Shown here one piece after another: positions 27,234 through 35,753 of a DNA stretch of 64,000 bases. The stretch comes from AWTP1-13 sp963827545. Lineage in GTDB: Bacteria; Pseudomonadota; Alphaproteobacteria; Rhizobiales; Hyphomicrobiaceae. Below the pieces are notes generated by a model. It was given only the letters and a program-made list of their open reading frames with translations, made no database searches and was not told the DNA's origin. The stretch's first letter is position 1. Each line of letters starts with the position of its first letter. The stretch is from contig CAWHBI010000050.1 of assembly GCA_963827545.1 (NCBI GenBank), positions 1-64,000 on the forward strand. Direction: 5' to 3'. A program made the translations under genes and the position numbers.

Positions 27234-28271
27234 ATGATTTTCCGCCAGCTGTTCGACAGCACATCGGGCACCTACAGCTATCTGATGGCCAGCCGGCACG
27301 GTGGCGAGGCGCTGATCATCGATCCCGTCCTGGAGAAGGTCGACCGCTACCTGCAGCTGGTGAAGGAGCTGGACCTCAAGCTGGTCAAGGCGGTCGACAC
27401 CCACATCCATGCCGACCACATCACGGGCCTCGGCGCGCTGCGCGACCGCACGCACTGCATCACGGTGATGGGCGAGAACGCCAAGGTCGACGTGGTCTCG
27501 ATGCGGGTGACGGAGGGCGACAAGCTCACCATCGAGGGCCTGGCGCTGGACGTGCTCTACACGCCCGGCCACACCGACGATTCCTACAGCTTCCTGATGG
27601 GCGACCGCGTCTTCACCGGCGACACGCTCCTGATCCGCGGCACCGGGCGCACCGACTTCCAGAACGGCAGCGCGCGGGCCCAGTACGACTCGCTCTTCAA
27701 CAAGCTCCTGAAGCTGCCAGAGGAGACGCTGGTCTACCCCGCGCACGACTACAAGGGCGACACCGTCTCAACCATCGGCGAGGAGAAGCGCTACAATCCG
27801 CGCCTGCAGGTGAAGTCGGTCGACGAATACGTCGACCTGATGGGCAGGCTCAATCTGCCCAACCCGAAGATGATGGACGTGGCGGTGCCGGCCAACATGC
27901 GCGTCGGCCTGGCCCAGGACGAGATTGCGAGGAAGGGCTGGGCCGTGACCCCGGCGCAAGCCATGGGACTGATCGGGCAGCCCAGCGCGGCGCTGATCGA
28001 CTTGCGCGAGCGTGGTGAGCGCGAGAAGCACGGGATGATCCCGGGCTCGCTGCATGCGCCCTATCCGGACCTGCAGGAGAACATCCGGGCCGGCGGCATG
28101 CTGCATGAGCTGGCATGCGCCACGGGCAGGCGGATCGTCTTCTATTGTGCGTTCGGCGAGCGCTCGGCAATGGCGGTGCAGGCGGCGCAGGATGCCGGGA
28201 TCGCTTCGGCGTGCCACATCCACGGCGGCCTCGATGCCTGGCGCAAGGCGAGCGGGCCGCTGGTGCGGTGA
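27234..28271 (+). CDS. Persulfide dioxygenase-rhodanese fusion (ETHE1-like metallo-beta-lactamase fold)
   Basis: Residues ~1-230 form an ETHE1-type metallo-beta-lactamase domain with the iron-binding motif THIHADHITG, TPGHTDDSYSF, FTGDTLLIRGTGRTDFQNG and YPAHDYKG. Residues ~245-345 form a rhodanese domain (ALIDLRERGE, IPGSLHAP) with the active cysteine in FYCAFGERS. Such fusions oxidise glutathione or protein persulfide to sulfite and exchange sulfane sulfur, detoxifying sulfide in the cytoplasm. ATG 27234 has GTGGAGG upstream. It stands alone except for the Mop gene 29 bases downstream. Confidence 0.93.
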   Translation: MIFRQLFDSTSGTYSYLMASRHGGEALIIDPVLEKVDRYLQLVKELDLKLVKAVDTHIHADHITGLGALRDRTHCITVMGENAKVDVVSMRVTEGDKLTIEGLALDVLYTPGHTDDSYSFLMGDRVFTGDTLLIRGTGRTDFQNGSARAQYDSLFNKLLKLPEETLVYPAHDYKGDTVSTIGEEKRYNPRLQVKSVDEYVDLMGRLNLPNPKMMDVAVPANMRVGLAQDEIARKGWAVTPAQAMGLIGQPSAALIDLRERGEREKHGMIPGSLHAPYPDLQENIRAGGMLHELACATGRRIVFYCAFGERSAMAVQAAQDAGIASACHIHGGLDAWRKASGPLVR

Positions 28272-28300
28272 TAATACCGTGTCGCAAGAGGAGTCCGGCA

Positions 28301-28512
28301 ATGAAACTGAGCGCGCGCAACGTTCTCAAGGGCAAGGTCGTCGACATCGATGAGGGGCAGGTGACGGCCATCGTGCGTGTCGACATCGGCGGCGGCAATG
28401 TCATCACCTCCTCGATCACCATGGCCGCGCTCGAGGACCTGAAGCTCTAGAGGGCTCCGCCGTGCACGCAATCATCAAGGCAAGCGAGGTGCTTCTGGGC
28501 GTCGAGGACTGA
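28301..28512 (+). CDS. Molybdopterin-binding TOBE (Mop) domain protein, frameshifted
   Basis: A single Mop domain of ~70 residues (molbindin type) binds molybdate or tungstate in the cytoplasm. The first 49 residues (MKLSARNVLKGKVVDIDEG, TAIVRVDIGGGNVITSSITM, ALEDLKL) end in TAG at 28448-28450. The usual end of the domain (VHAIIKASEVLLGVED) follows in another frame up to TGA at 28512. One missing base near 28447-28453 would restore LKLKEGSAVHAI, so this is an interrupted full-length gene rather than a short one. GAGGAG precedes the ATG. Located beside modA. Confidence 0.8.
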
Positions 28513-28526
28513 GTGCGGCGGCCCGG

Positions 28527-29294
28527 CTACTTGCTATCGCCGCGCCCGAAGCCGTGCTTGACCAGGATCGCCTGTCCTTCGTTGGCGAGAATGAACTGGG
28601 CGAGGGAGGCTGCGGACGGCGGCGCGTCCTTCAGCACGATGAGCCCATAATCTGCGGCGACATTCAACTCGCGCGGGATCTGCACGATCTGCAGCGCCGG
28701 GACCTCCCTCTGAGACACGACGGCATTGGTGCAGTACGTCAGGAACAGGTCGGCCTGCGCTCGCATCACCAGCGTAGAGGTTGCGGCCGTCGGGCGCCTT
28801 TTCGGAAGATTGCCGCCGGTCAGCTGCAGCGCCTCGCTCGAGGACGGCGCGGGCTCCGGCTCTGTGCTTCTCGGCATTGGCAAACAGCGCAAAGGCGTAG
28901 TCGCCCGAAGGATCGGCCTTGGGCGTCGACATGCCGAGGCGAACGTCCTTGTCGAGCATGGTGTCGAGCAGCGTCGACGGCATGACCTTGAGCCCATCGC
29001 GCGCCAGCGCACACAGCTGGTTGCGCGCGAAGACGGAGACACTGGTTTGCGCGCGGCCGCGTCTGCAAGCTTGGTGGGATGCCCGACATCCGCCGAGGCG
29101 AACACGTGCGCCGGCTCACCCTTCTCGATGCGCTCGCGCAGCAGGCCCGAGGCGGCAAACTGGGTTTCGACCTTCACGCCCGGGTTCTTGGCTTCATATG
29201 GTGCCTTGAGGCTGCCTGCGGCATGCAGGATGTCAGCAGCGGCCAGGGCTGGGAATGTCACGGTCACAAGGATGGCAAGGAGCAATGGATACAT
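28527..29294 (-). pseudogene. modA: Molybdate ABC transporter substrate-binding protein gene, several frameshifts
   Basis: ModA-type periplasmic binding protein in pieces. It has a signal peptide and N-lobe start (ILHAAGSLKAPYEAKNPGVKV, QFAASGLLRERIEKGEPAHVFASAD). NQLCALARDGLKVMPSTLLD and GMSTPKADPSGDYAFALFANAEK follow in a second frame. EALQLTGGNLPK, a short APDGRNLY in another frame, then VMRAQADLFLTYCTNAV and an intact C-terminus (RELNVAADYGLIVLKDAPPS, AQFILANEGQAIL) complete it. Shifts lie near 29050, 28835, 28795 and 28775. Four shifts in 300 bases are more than elsewhere in the window, so real decay is possible. No ModB or ModC is present here. Confidence 0.75.
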
Positions 29295-29378
29295 GGCGTG
29301 TTCTCAGCGTGTCATCCCGGTGCTCGTCACGGGTAGGATGAGTCTGCGCTCAGGATCCGGAGTGCCGCGAGACATCGA

Positions 29379-30227
29379 TCAGCCGGTCGGCCCCGCATTG
29401 GGGAAGAATTGCTGCTCGCCGTTGATCTGGAAGGCCTTGATGGCGTTCTGGCCCGCCCCTGACAGCACCCAGTCGATGAAGGCCTGTCCCTCGGCCTGCT
29501 TCACGTTGGGGTGCTTGGCCGGGTTCACCAGGATGATGCCGTACTGGTTGAAAAGCTTCTTGTCGCCCTCGACGACGATTCTGTAGTCGCCGCGGTTCTT
29601 GAAGCTCGACCACGTTGCGCGATCGGTGAACACGTAGGCGCCCATGCCGACGCCGGTATTGATGGTGGCGCCCATGCCGCTGCCGGCCTCGCGGTACCAG
29701 GTGCCCGAGGCGGCCTTCACGTCGACGCCGGCGTCCTTCCACAGCCGCAGCTCGCTCTTGTGGGTGCCGCTGTCATCGCCCCGCGACACGAACGGCGCCT
29801 TGGCGTCGGCGATCTTCCTGTAGGCGGCGACCGCGTCCTTGGAGCCGGCGATGCCGGCCGGGTCCTTGGCAGGGCCGACAACGACAAAGTCGTTGTACAT
29901 CACCTCGAAGCGCTTAACGCCCCAGCCCTCGGCAACGAACTTCTCCTCCGAGGGCCTGTCGTGCACGAACAGCACGTCGCCGTCGCCGTTCTGCGCGTTC
30001 TTGATGGCCTGGCCGGTGCCGACGGCAACGACGCGCACCTCGATGCCCGTCCTGGCCGTGAACTGCGGCAGCAGGTGTTTGAAGAGACCCGAGTTTTCCG
30101 TCGAGGTGGTCGACTGGACGATGATGAACTTGGCGGTCGCCTGCTGTGCATCCGCAACCGGGTGAGCTCCCAGGAGAGCCACCAGCGCGAAAGCCAATGC
30201 GCCTGCAAAGAGTTTCAGCTGATGCAT
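29379..30227 (-). CDS. Tungstate-type ABC transporter substrate-binding protein (TupA-like)
   Basis: This 282-residue protein has a signal peptide (LFAGALAFALVALLGAHPVADA). Family signatures follow: FIIVQSTTSTENSGLFKHLLP, VGTGQAIKNAQNGDGDVLFVHD, FVSRGDDSGTHKSEL and GSGMGATINTGVGMGAYVFTDR. These fit the TupA/WtpA-like periplasmic oxyanion binders of PF12849; the T-T-S and R-G-D-x-S-G-T segments line the anion site. Tungstate is more likely than molybdate but cannot be proven here. The start is taken at ATG 30227; the longer reading to 30473 is Cys/Arg-rich noise. The permease and ATPase genes are not in the window. Confidence 0.88.
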   Translation of the reverse strand: MHQLKLFAGALAFALVALLGAHPVADAQQATAKFIIVQSTTSTENSGLFKHLLPQFTARTGIEVRVVAVGTGQAIKNAQNGDGDVLFVHDRPSEEKFVAEGWGVKRFEVMYNDFVVVGPAKDPAGIAGSKDAVAAYRKIADAKAPFVSRGDDSGTHKSELRLWKDAGVDVKAASGTWYREAGSGMGATINTGVGMGAYVFTDRATWSSFKNRGDYRIVVEGDKKLFNQYGIILVNPAKHPNVKQAEGQAFIDWVLSGAGQNAIKAFQINGEQQFFPNAGPTG

Positions 30228-30618
30228 CTGGGTTGCCCTTCGTTCTGCGGATCGGCCACGGGTGGCCGGCTGCTGGCCCCGGGCGTCCATCCGGTCACCC
30301 AGGAGGACCTCTTCAGACTGCATGCTATGCGAACAGTTGGTCAAGCCAGTAGAGAATGCAGTTTCCAACCCAATCCTGCAGGCGGCACATTGGCAATATG
30401 TGCCCGTGCGCGGAGACTTCGTCCTGACGGTGCGTCGCCCCCAGCAGGACCAGAAGCCAGCATTCTCCCCCAATTATCCTTGTGCGCTGTTGCAGTTGGA
30501 CCGCGACTCATGGCGTGGTCGTTAGCTGGGGTGTGGCCTGGGGCAAAGCAGGGGCGCTCTACGCGTGATTTGTTGGGTTGTGCGTCGAACACCCAACTCA
30601 AATCAGGAACCTAGGACC
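30228..30618. other. Intergenic stretch, nothing recognised
   Basis: No quality open frame, repeat or strong hairpin was seen between the tungstate-binding gene and the lipoprotein gene, which are transcribed divergently from it. Confidence 0.4.
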
Positions 30619-30780
30619 ATGAAGCTCATTCTTGCGACGGCTCTCATTGCGCTCTCCCTGGCGGGATGCGCTGGCGGCGGGGTCGATACTCTCGCTGGCA
30701 GCGGCGGAAACATGAGTTCCAATTCCCGCACCTGGACCCAGGATATCTGGCGGGATGCCGAGCATCGCAGCGGCGGCTAG
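30619..30780 (+). CDS. Small predicted lipoprotein
   Basis: A 53-residue product starts MKLILATALIALSLAGCAGGG, a signal peptide with the lipobox LAGC. A short polar tail (SSNSRTWTQDIWRDAEHRSGG) follows. It is probably lipid-anchored in the periplasm. The ATG at 30619 follows AGGA; the longer reading from 30565 would bury the signal. Function unknown. Confidence 0.6.
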   Translation: MKLILATALIALSLAGCAGGGVDTLAGSGGNMSSNSRTWTQDIWRDAEHRSGG

Positions 30781-30974
30781 CTTTGAACCTGGGGCGGCGT
30801 GGCCCTCGTGCTGCGCCGCCCCTCCATCGACGAGTTTGCTTTGCGATGTTGCTCTTCGAGCACAGGCCGCATCGGACGTTTTGTGGCGCATAGTTTTCGT
30901 TAACAGTCTGTGCGCTAAGAGTTTTTTGCTCTGGAGCCGCATCGTAAAAAGCCTCGGATCGATGGATCAAAGCC

Positions 30975-31547
30975 ATGGCTATCGGCAGCCGCGCCCGCCA
31001 CGTGCTCGTTCTCGTCGGCACAGTGTGTTCACTTCTCGTTACCCTCGACCCCGCATCGGCGCAGGGGTTCCTGTCGTTCTTCTGGAGCGGCGGCTCACGC
31101 GAGGTGGTCTCGTTCCATCCATCCCACGCTCCCGGGCAGATCATAGTCAGCTTCGGCGACAAGCGGCTCTATCTGGTCCATCGCCGCGGTGAGGCGATCA
31201 GCTACCCGATCGCGATACCGCGCGACAAAAGCCGCTGGGAGGGTGTCACCACGATTTCCGACAAGCGCGTCAACCCCGGCTGGACGCCAACGGCAGAGAT
31301 GCGCCGTGAGAACCCACGACTTCCCGCGTACGTGCCGGGCGGGCACCCGCAAAATCCACTGGGCGTGCGCGCGCTGTATCTCGGTTCGAGCATGTATCGC
31401 ATTCATGGAACCGATGCGCCCTGGACCATCGGTGAGGCGGTCTCGAAGGGCTGCATCCGTCTCCACAACGAGCACGTGCTCGATCTCTATCCGCGCGTAC
31501 CCATTGGAACGCGCGTAACCGTCACCTGGCGGCGGTACCGGGCTTGA
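30975..31547 (+). CDS. L,D-transpeptidase (YkuD domain)
   Basis: This 190-residue exported protein has a signal peptide (HVLVLVGTVCSLLVTLDPASA) and a single YkuD domain starting at GQIIVSFGDKRLYLVHRRGEAI. The catalytic motif is MYRIHGTDAPWTIGEAVSKG followed by CIRLHN, with the nucleophile Cys in S-K-G-C-I-R. It makes 3-3 cross-links in peptidoglycan or attaches proteins to it in the periplasm. A second, larger family member lies 850 bases downstream. Confidence 0.93.
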   Translation: MAIGSRARHVLVLVGTVCSLLVTLDPASAQGFLSFFWSGGSREVVSFHPSHAPGQIIVSFGDKRLYLVHRRGEAISYPIAIPRDKSRWEGVTTISDKRVNPGWTPTAEMRRENPRLPAYVPGGHPQNPLGVRALYLGSSMYRIHGTDAPWTIGEAVSKGCIRLHNEHVLDLYPRVPIGTRVTVTWRRYRA

Positions 31548-31571
31548 CGGCCAACGCAGCAACTTCCCCAG

Positions 31572-31728
31572 GCTAGAGCAGGATCGCTTCGGATTGAATC
31601 ACTTTGCCTCAACTGCAACGTGGCGGCCGAAGCGTGAAATCCTGCTCTGATTCATGCTTGAGAGCAAGATTTCACGTTCCATGATCGAAGCGAAGCGCTT
31701 CGATCAGAAACGATCTTGCTCTAGCGGA
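31572..31728. repeat. Inverted-repeat intergenic element (CTAGAGCA type)
   Basis: The ends are GCTAGAGCAGGATCGCTTC and its near-inverse GAAACGATCTTGCTCTAGC. An inner palindrome GATCGAAGCGAAGCGCTTCGATC lies near 31684. This type of element is widespread between Rhizobiales genes, from memory. Confidence 0.8.
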
Positions 31729-31786
31729 ACTGCCGTTCGATGAGGCGCGTTAGGCGAGCGCGTACTTCAGGCGGTGGGTCCCTCCG

Positions 31787-32179
31787 TTGTTCTGGTCCGT
31801 GCTTCTCGCACTCATTGCGGTTCCGAGCGTGAGCATCGCTGAGCCGGAGCCCCGCTTCGATCATGAACAGTTCTGCATCGCCGCGCAGGACATCGAGCGA
31901 CGAGCGAATGCCGACGAGGGAACGTGGCTCGACGACTACACGCGACACGAAGGCATGACCGTCGATTGTGAGATGCGTGCGGTTGAGCTCAGGCTCTACG
32001 TCCAGGTTCCGTTCAAGGACATCCCCGGCAATTGGCAAGATCGCGTGCACCGCCAGTGGAGCGACGACTACTGCACCGACCCCGCCTGGGCCGCCTCCAT
32101 CGCCCAGCGCTGGAAGATCGTCCTCACCATCCGCTCCGTCGGCAGTGAACAGTTCTCCGCGCGGGCCGATTGTCACTGA
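31787..32179 (+). CDS. Exported hypothetical protein
   Basis: This 130-residue protein has a signal peptide (MFWSVLLALIAVPSVSIAEPEP). The mature part contains four cysteines and several aromatic residues (EQFCIAAQDIERRANADEG, VDCEMRAVELRLYVQVPFKD, DYCTDPAW), a pattern of a disulphide-stabilised periplasmic protein. TTG 31787 is the only start that keeps the signal, and its ribosome site is weak. It lies between two L,D-transpeptidase genes. Family not recognised. Confidence 0.65.
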   Translation: MFWSVLLALIAVPSVSIAEPEPRFDHEQFCIAAQDIERRANADEGTWLDDYTRHEGMTVDCEMRAVELRLYVQVPFKDIPGNWQDRVHRQWSDDYCTDPAWAASIAQRWKIVLTIRSVGSEQFSARADCH

Positions 32180-32399
32180 TGCGGATGCATAGTCTTTCCC
32201 CCGCCCTCGTGTCCGCGAGAAACCCGCCGCCCGGCAACCATCTTGCTCGGCTTGCCTATGCGTCCCTTCGCATGGCTGCCATGATCTGTGAGTTCAAGAC
32301 AGCAAGCGACTGACGGGAGTGTCTACGGCTACATTTGCTGGGATATTCGATGCCGTCGGCCAAGCTCGATCCCATCGGAAGGCGACCCGGAAGACAACG

Positions 32400-33986
32400 A
32401 TGCAATCACTGATGCGACACCTTGCTCTCCCTGCGCTCATCGCCGTCGCGGCTCTTGTTGTCCTGAGCGTCGCCGACCCGGCAGCCGCCCAGAGGAGCCC
32501 CGAGGATCGGCGAGGCGAAGTGGGCCTGTCTCGACCAGCCGGAGCGCCGCTGATGGCCGTCGTGTCGCTCAGCCAGCAACGGGTAACCATCTACGACGCG
32601 GACGGGAAGATCCTTCATGCGCCGGTGTCTACCGGGCAGAAGGGCTATGAGACGCCGGCAGGCATCTACAGTGTCATTGAAAAGAACCGGGAGCATTACT
32701 CCAATCTCTATGACGATGCCTCCATGCCCTTCATGCAGCGGCTTACCTGGTCCGGTATCGCCCTTCACGCCGGCGTATTGCCCGGCTATCCGGCGTCGCA
32801 CGGCTGCATCCGCATGCCACATGCATTCGCCGAGCAGCTGTTCGAGCTGACCAAGCTCGGCTTGCGGGTGATCATCGTGCGCGATGACATGCGCCCGGTG
32901 GAAATCGCCCATCGCGCGCTCTTCAAGCCGGGCCCAATCCGGTCGGAGGCAGCGCTTGCCCAAGGGGCGGGAGAGGCGCCTGCGTCCCTGGACCCGGGTT
33001 CGCCTCCGTCGGCCGTCCACCTGGCAACTGTCGGCACCGCAGGTACGCTCACGTGGAGGTCTATCGCTGCCTCCAAGGCAACGGCGGCGGAGGCCGCGAC
33101 AAGGGCAGCTGACGAAGCCAGGAGAGTAGCCCACAAGGTTGGAGCGGAGGCTGCGAAGCTCACGCGCGCTATGCGTCTTGCAGAAGGTGCCAAGCTCCGT
33201 GCGGAGATGCAGCTCCACGAAGCCGAACGCGCCCTGGAGAAGGCAAGCTCCCCGGAGGCTGCTTACAAGGCGGAGGAGACCAGGACCAAGGCGCTGGAGC
33301 GCGTGGCCATCGCTCAGGCGCAACTCGATGTTGCGAGCGCCGAAGGGCAGCCGAAGATTGATGCGGCGGCCGTTGCTCGTGAAGAGGCCAGGACGGCGGA
33401 GGCGGCCAGGATTGCCGCGCAGAGCGAGGCCAAGTTGGCTCGGGCCAAGCTGGCGCCCGTGTCCATCTTCATCAGTCGCAAAGCGCAGCGGCTGTATGCC
33501 CGCCAGGCCTTCCAGCCCATATTTGAAAGCCCAGTCAGCATCAGCAACCCTGACGAGCCGATCGGCACCGTCATTCTCACGGCCGCTGACTACACCAACG
33601 ACGGTGCGGATGTGCGCTGGAGCGCCCTCTCCATGTATCCTGACGTTGCAAACCCGGGGCCTGCTCCCGGCTTCGAGCCGCGTCGACACGCCAACCGCCA
33701 CGCCGAGCCAGCTCGAACGAACGTCGAGCAGGCGAAGGTCGCGCTTGAGCGCATCTCCATCCCCGACGATGTGATCGGCCGCATCAACGAGGTTCTCTCC
33801 CCGGGCTCCTCGCTGATCATATCGGACGAAGCACTCAGCCGTGAGACAGGCAAGGGGACCGACTTTGTGGTCGTAATGAGCGGCGAGCCGCAAGGTGGCA
33901 TCAAGATTCGCCGGCGTGCTTCGGGCGCGAGCCACGGCTACGATCGTCGCTGGCGCGTACCCACCTACCGTCCCTACTTCTGGTGA
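32400..33986 (+). CDS. Large L,D-transpeptidase with coiled coil and second YkuD-like segment
   Basis: This 528-residue exported protein has a signal peptide (LALPALIAVAALVVLSVADPAAA). The YkuD domain covers residues ~45-175: VVSLSQQRVTIYDADGKI, TPAGIYSVIEK, GIALHAGVLPGYPASHGCIRMPH, with nucleophile Cys in SHGCIRM. A long Ala/Glu/Arg-rich helical region (residues ~245-360) likely forms a coiled coil. The C-terminal part (VSIFISRKAQRLYARQAFQP, then SPVSISNPDEPIGTVILTA) resembles the first strands of a YkuD domain but has no SHGC motif. It acts on peptidoglycan in the periplasm. ATG 32400 follows GGAAG. Confidence 0.9.
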   Translation: MQSLMRHLALPALIAVAALVVLSVADPAAAQRSPEDRRGEVGLSRPAGAPLMAVVSLSQQRVTIYDADGKILHAPVSTGQKGYETPAGIYSVIEKNREHYSNLYDDASMPFMQRLTWSGIALHAGVLPGYPASHGCIRMPHAFAEQLFELTKLGLRVIIVRDDMRPVEIAHRALFKPGPIRSEAALAQGAGEAPASLDPGSPPSAVHLATVGTAGTLTWRSIAASKATAAEAATRAADEARRVAHKVGAEAAKLTRAMRLAEGAKLRAEMQLHEAERALEKASSPEAAYKAEETRTKALERVAIAQAQLDVASAEGQPKIDAAAVAREEARTAEAARIAAQSEAKLARAKLAPVSIFISRKAQRLYARQAFQPIFESPVSISNPDEPIGTVILTAADYTNDGADVRWSALSMYPDVANPGPAPGFEPRRHANRHAEPARTNVEQAKVALERISIPDDVIGRINEVLSPGSSLIISDEALSRETGKGTDFVVVMSGEPQGGIKIRRRASGASHGYDRRWRVPTYRPYFW

Positions 33987-34020
33987 TGAAGGGATCGCTG
34001 CCCATGCCATGCTTAGCGCC

Positions 34021-34209
34021 ATGAATCGCAGAGCCACCGCTCTGGAACGGGCTTTCCAGCTCGCCAAGTCCAGCGACTACGCCACGGTCGAGGCGATCAA
34101 GGTGCAGCTGAAGAGGGAAGGCTATTCGACAGCTCAGGTCACTGGGGGGGCGCTGAGGGCGCAATTGGCTCGTCTCATCAAAGAGGCGCGGACCAAGGGC
34201 CGTGCCTAA
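34021..34209 (+). CDS. Small hypothetical protein
   Basis: This is a 62-residue, basic, helical protein (ALERAFQLAKSSDYATVEAI, LKREGYSTAQVTGGALRAQL). The composition looks natural and it ends LIKEARTKGRA. Starts at ATG 34021 or 34009 are possible. Its stop overlaps the start of the next small frame. I recall similar small proteins of unknown function in Rhizobiales. Confidence 0.5.
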   Translation: MNRRATALERAFQLAKSSDYATVEAIKVQLKREGYSTAQVTGGALRAQLARLIKEARTKGRA

Positions 34210-34321
34210 AGGGCCCAAGGGTCAGAAGATCGGCAGCGCCGCCAAGGCGATGCGGATTGCCACTGGCGAGAAGCCGACGGTCTCGAAGACGATGGCAGGG
34301 ACCCAGCTGCCAAGTCGCTAG
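34202..34321 (+). CDS. Possible 39-residue protein (MPKGPKG-type)
   Basis: From GTG 34202, overlapping the previous stop by 8 bases, the frame encodes a basic peptide starting MPKGPKGQKIGSAAKAMRIA and ending TMAGTQLPSR. It resembles the N-terminus of a small Rhizobiales protein family (MPKGPKGEKRP...MRIATGE), here shortened. It could be a truncated paralogue. Confidence 0.4.
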   Translation: MPKGPKGQKIGSAAKAMRIATGEKPTVSKTMAGTQLPSR

Positions 34322-34489
34322 TGAGCGCATGGACATCGCCAAAGCGGCAGGTCGCGCGTGCTGGCGAAAATAACCGTTGCTTGGTGTGTCGCCGCTGATC
34401 GATGCGCGCGAAGGCCGCGGACCGCGGCTTGGTGGCCTTCGTTCTCCTGCGCTGTTATGCTCTGCAAGCTAGCTCGACCATGATACATC

Positions 34490-34969
34490 ATGAAGATCAT
34501 CAGTGGCGGTCAGACCGGCGTGGACCGTGCTGCGCTCGACGTGGCGATCGAGCGCGGCATGACGTGGGGCGGCTGGTGTCCAAAGGGTGGCTGGGCCGAG
34601 GACTTTCCTGATCCGCCAGGCCTTCTGGCGAAGTATCCCAAGCTGCGGGAAACACCGCTCTCGCATCCCCTGCAACGGACGGAATGGAACGTGCGCGACA
34701 GCGACGCGACCCTGATCATCACCGACGGCGAGGACATGTCGGTCTCCATTGGAACGCGGCGCGCCCATCAATGGGCCAGCCAACATGGGAAGCCGCTCCT
34801 TGTTGTCGATGCGAATGGGCCGCAAGCGGCTTTGCGCGCCACGCAGTGGCTACAGGCACAGAAGGAGAGATTTGGCCCGCACATGACGCTCGGCATTGGG
34901 GGCCCGCGCGAGAGCGAGTCACCCGGCATCTACACGCGGGCCAAGGTGCTGATTGCCGCGCTGTTGTAG
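34490..34969 (+). CDS. Putative molybdenum carrier protein (SLOG/YpsA-like Rossmann fold)
   Basis: This 159-residue cytoplasmic protein begins MKIISGGQTGVDRAALDVAI, the nucleotide-binding glycine-rich motif of the molybdenum-cofactor carrier (PF12694) branch of the SLOG superfamily. GGWCPKGGWAEDF, LRETPLSHPLQRTEWNVRDSD and TLIITDGEDMSVSIGTRRAH, all family hallmarks, follow. Members bind a ligand related to molybdenum cofactor, but many are uncharacterised. Mop, modA and tupA lie 4-6 kb away, which is suggestive only. Confidence 0.85.
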   Translation: MKIISGGQTGVDRAALDVAIERGMTWGGWCPKGGWAEDFPDPPGLLAKYPKLRETPLSHPLQRTEWNVRDSDATLIITDGEDMSVSIGTRRAHQWASQHGKPLLVVDANGPQAALRATQWLQAQKERFGPHMTLGIGGPRESESPGIYTRAKVLIAALL

Positions 34970-34992
34970 CGTGCAGCTTGAAGCGGCGGGTC

Positions 34993-35145
34993 ATACTGGA
35001 CAGCCTGTCTTTCCACCCGTCATCCCGGCCCAGCGATCGCGCTAGAAGCGCGAATTGCGCAGAGCCGGGATCTGCGGCGAGCGGTGTCCGTGCGGCAGAT
35101 CCCGGAGAGTCTCGGCTGCGCCTCGGCTTCCGGGTCATGCTGGGC
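34993..35145. repeat. Intergenic palindrome-ended repeat, family R1, copy 2
   Basis: Shares nearly its whole length with 14590-14743, including the lead-in (CATACTGGACAGCC versus TATACTGAGCGGCC) and the core from CCACCCGTCATCCCGG. Its right end is damaged (CGGGTCATGCTGGG in place of GGGATGACGGGTGG). Confidence 0.85.
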
Positions 35146-35187
35146 ATAGACTCATTGGCTCGGCAGGTCGGCGGGTGATGCCGCTCG

Positions 35188-35553
35188 CTACGTCCGCTGC
35201 AAGAGTATCGATAGCTGGCGGATCAGTGCACGACCGACGACCGGCTTGCTCAGTATGGGTCGATCGCGAAATTGCTCGGGCACTACGCACCGCGAGTATC
35301 CGGTCAACCAAACGAAGGGCACGCCGGCAAGCTCGAGTGCCTCGGCAACGCAGAACGCCTTTTCGCCATTGAGGTCGATGCCGAGAACTGCTGCGTCAAG
35401 CCCGCCTTCGCCTACCGCCTGGATCGCGGAAGATGCAGAGGCGAATGGACCGACCACTCGGCAACCTGCGTCACGAAGCAGGGCTGCGATGTCGAGACCG
35501 ATCAATGGATTGTCCTCGACGATCAACACGCGGCAATCCTTCAAATGCGCCAT
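35188..35553 (-). CDS. Single-domain response regulator, phosphoacceptor Asp apparently absent
   Basis: This ~121-residue receiver domain begins AHLKDCRVLIVEDNPLIGLD, with the acidic pocket E-D in place. At the phosphorylation strand, where the subfamily reads V-L-D-x-N-L, it has DAAVLGIDLNGE: Gly in the phosphoacceptor position and an Asp two residues later. The switch Thr (VWLTGYS) and Lys (ILSKPV) are present. The start is taken at ATG 35553 since the longer reading is Pro/Gly-rich. Divergent from a second receiver gene 200 bases away. It may be a pseudo-receiver. Confidence 0.82.
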   Translation of the reverse strand: MAHLKDCRVLIVEDNPLIGLDIAALLRDAGCRVVGPFASASSAIQAVGEGGLDAAVLGIDLNGEKAFCVAEALELAGVPFVWLTGYSRCVVPEQFRDRPILSKPVVGRALIRQLSILLQRT

Positions 35554-35753
35554 TTCTGTACTCGCTGACCCTGCGTGCCCTCCTCTCATGGTTCGTTCTG
35601 CTGGTTGGCCAACGTCAGGCAAAGGCTCCGGTTCCTGCGTGGAACCCTGGAGCACCGCCAACAATTTTTTTGGTTGTGACTGGAACGAAAGAGCCCGGCA
35701 GCGCCTTGGAATCCAGGGCTGCGTCGGCGCGTTTCCAGCCTGGGAGATCGGGA

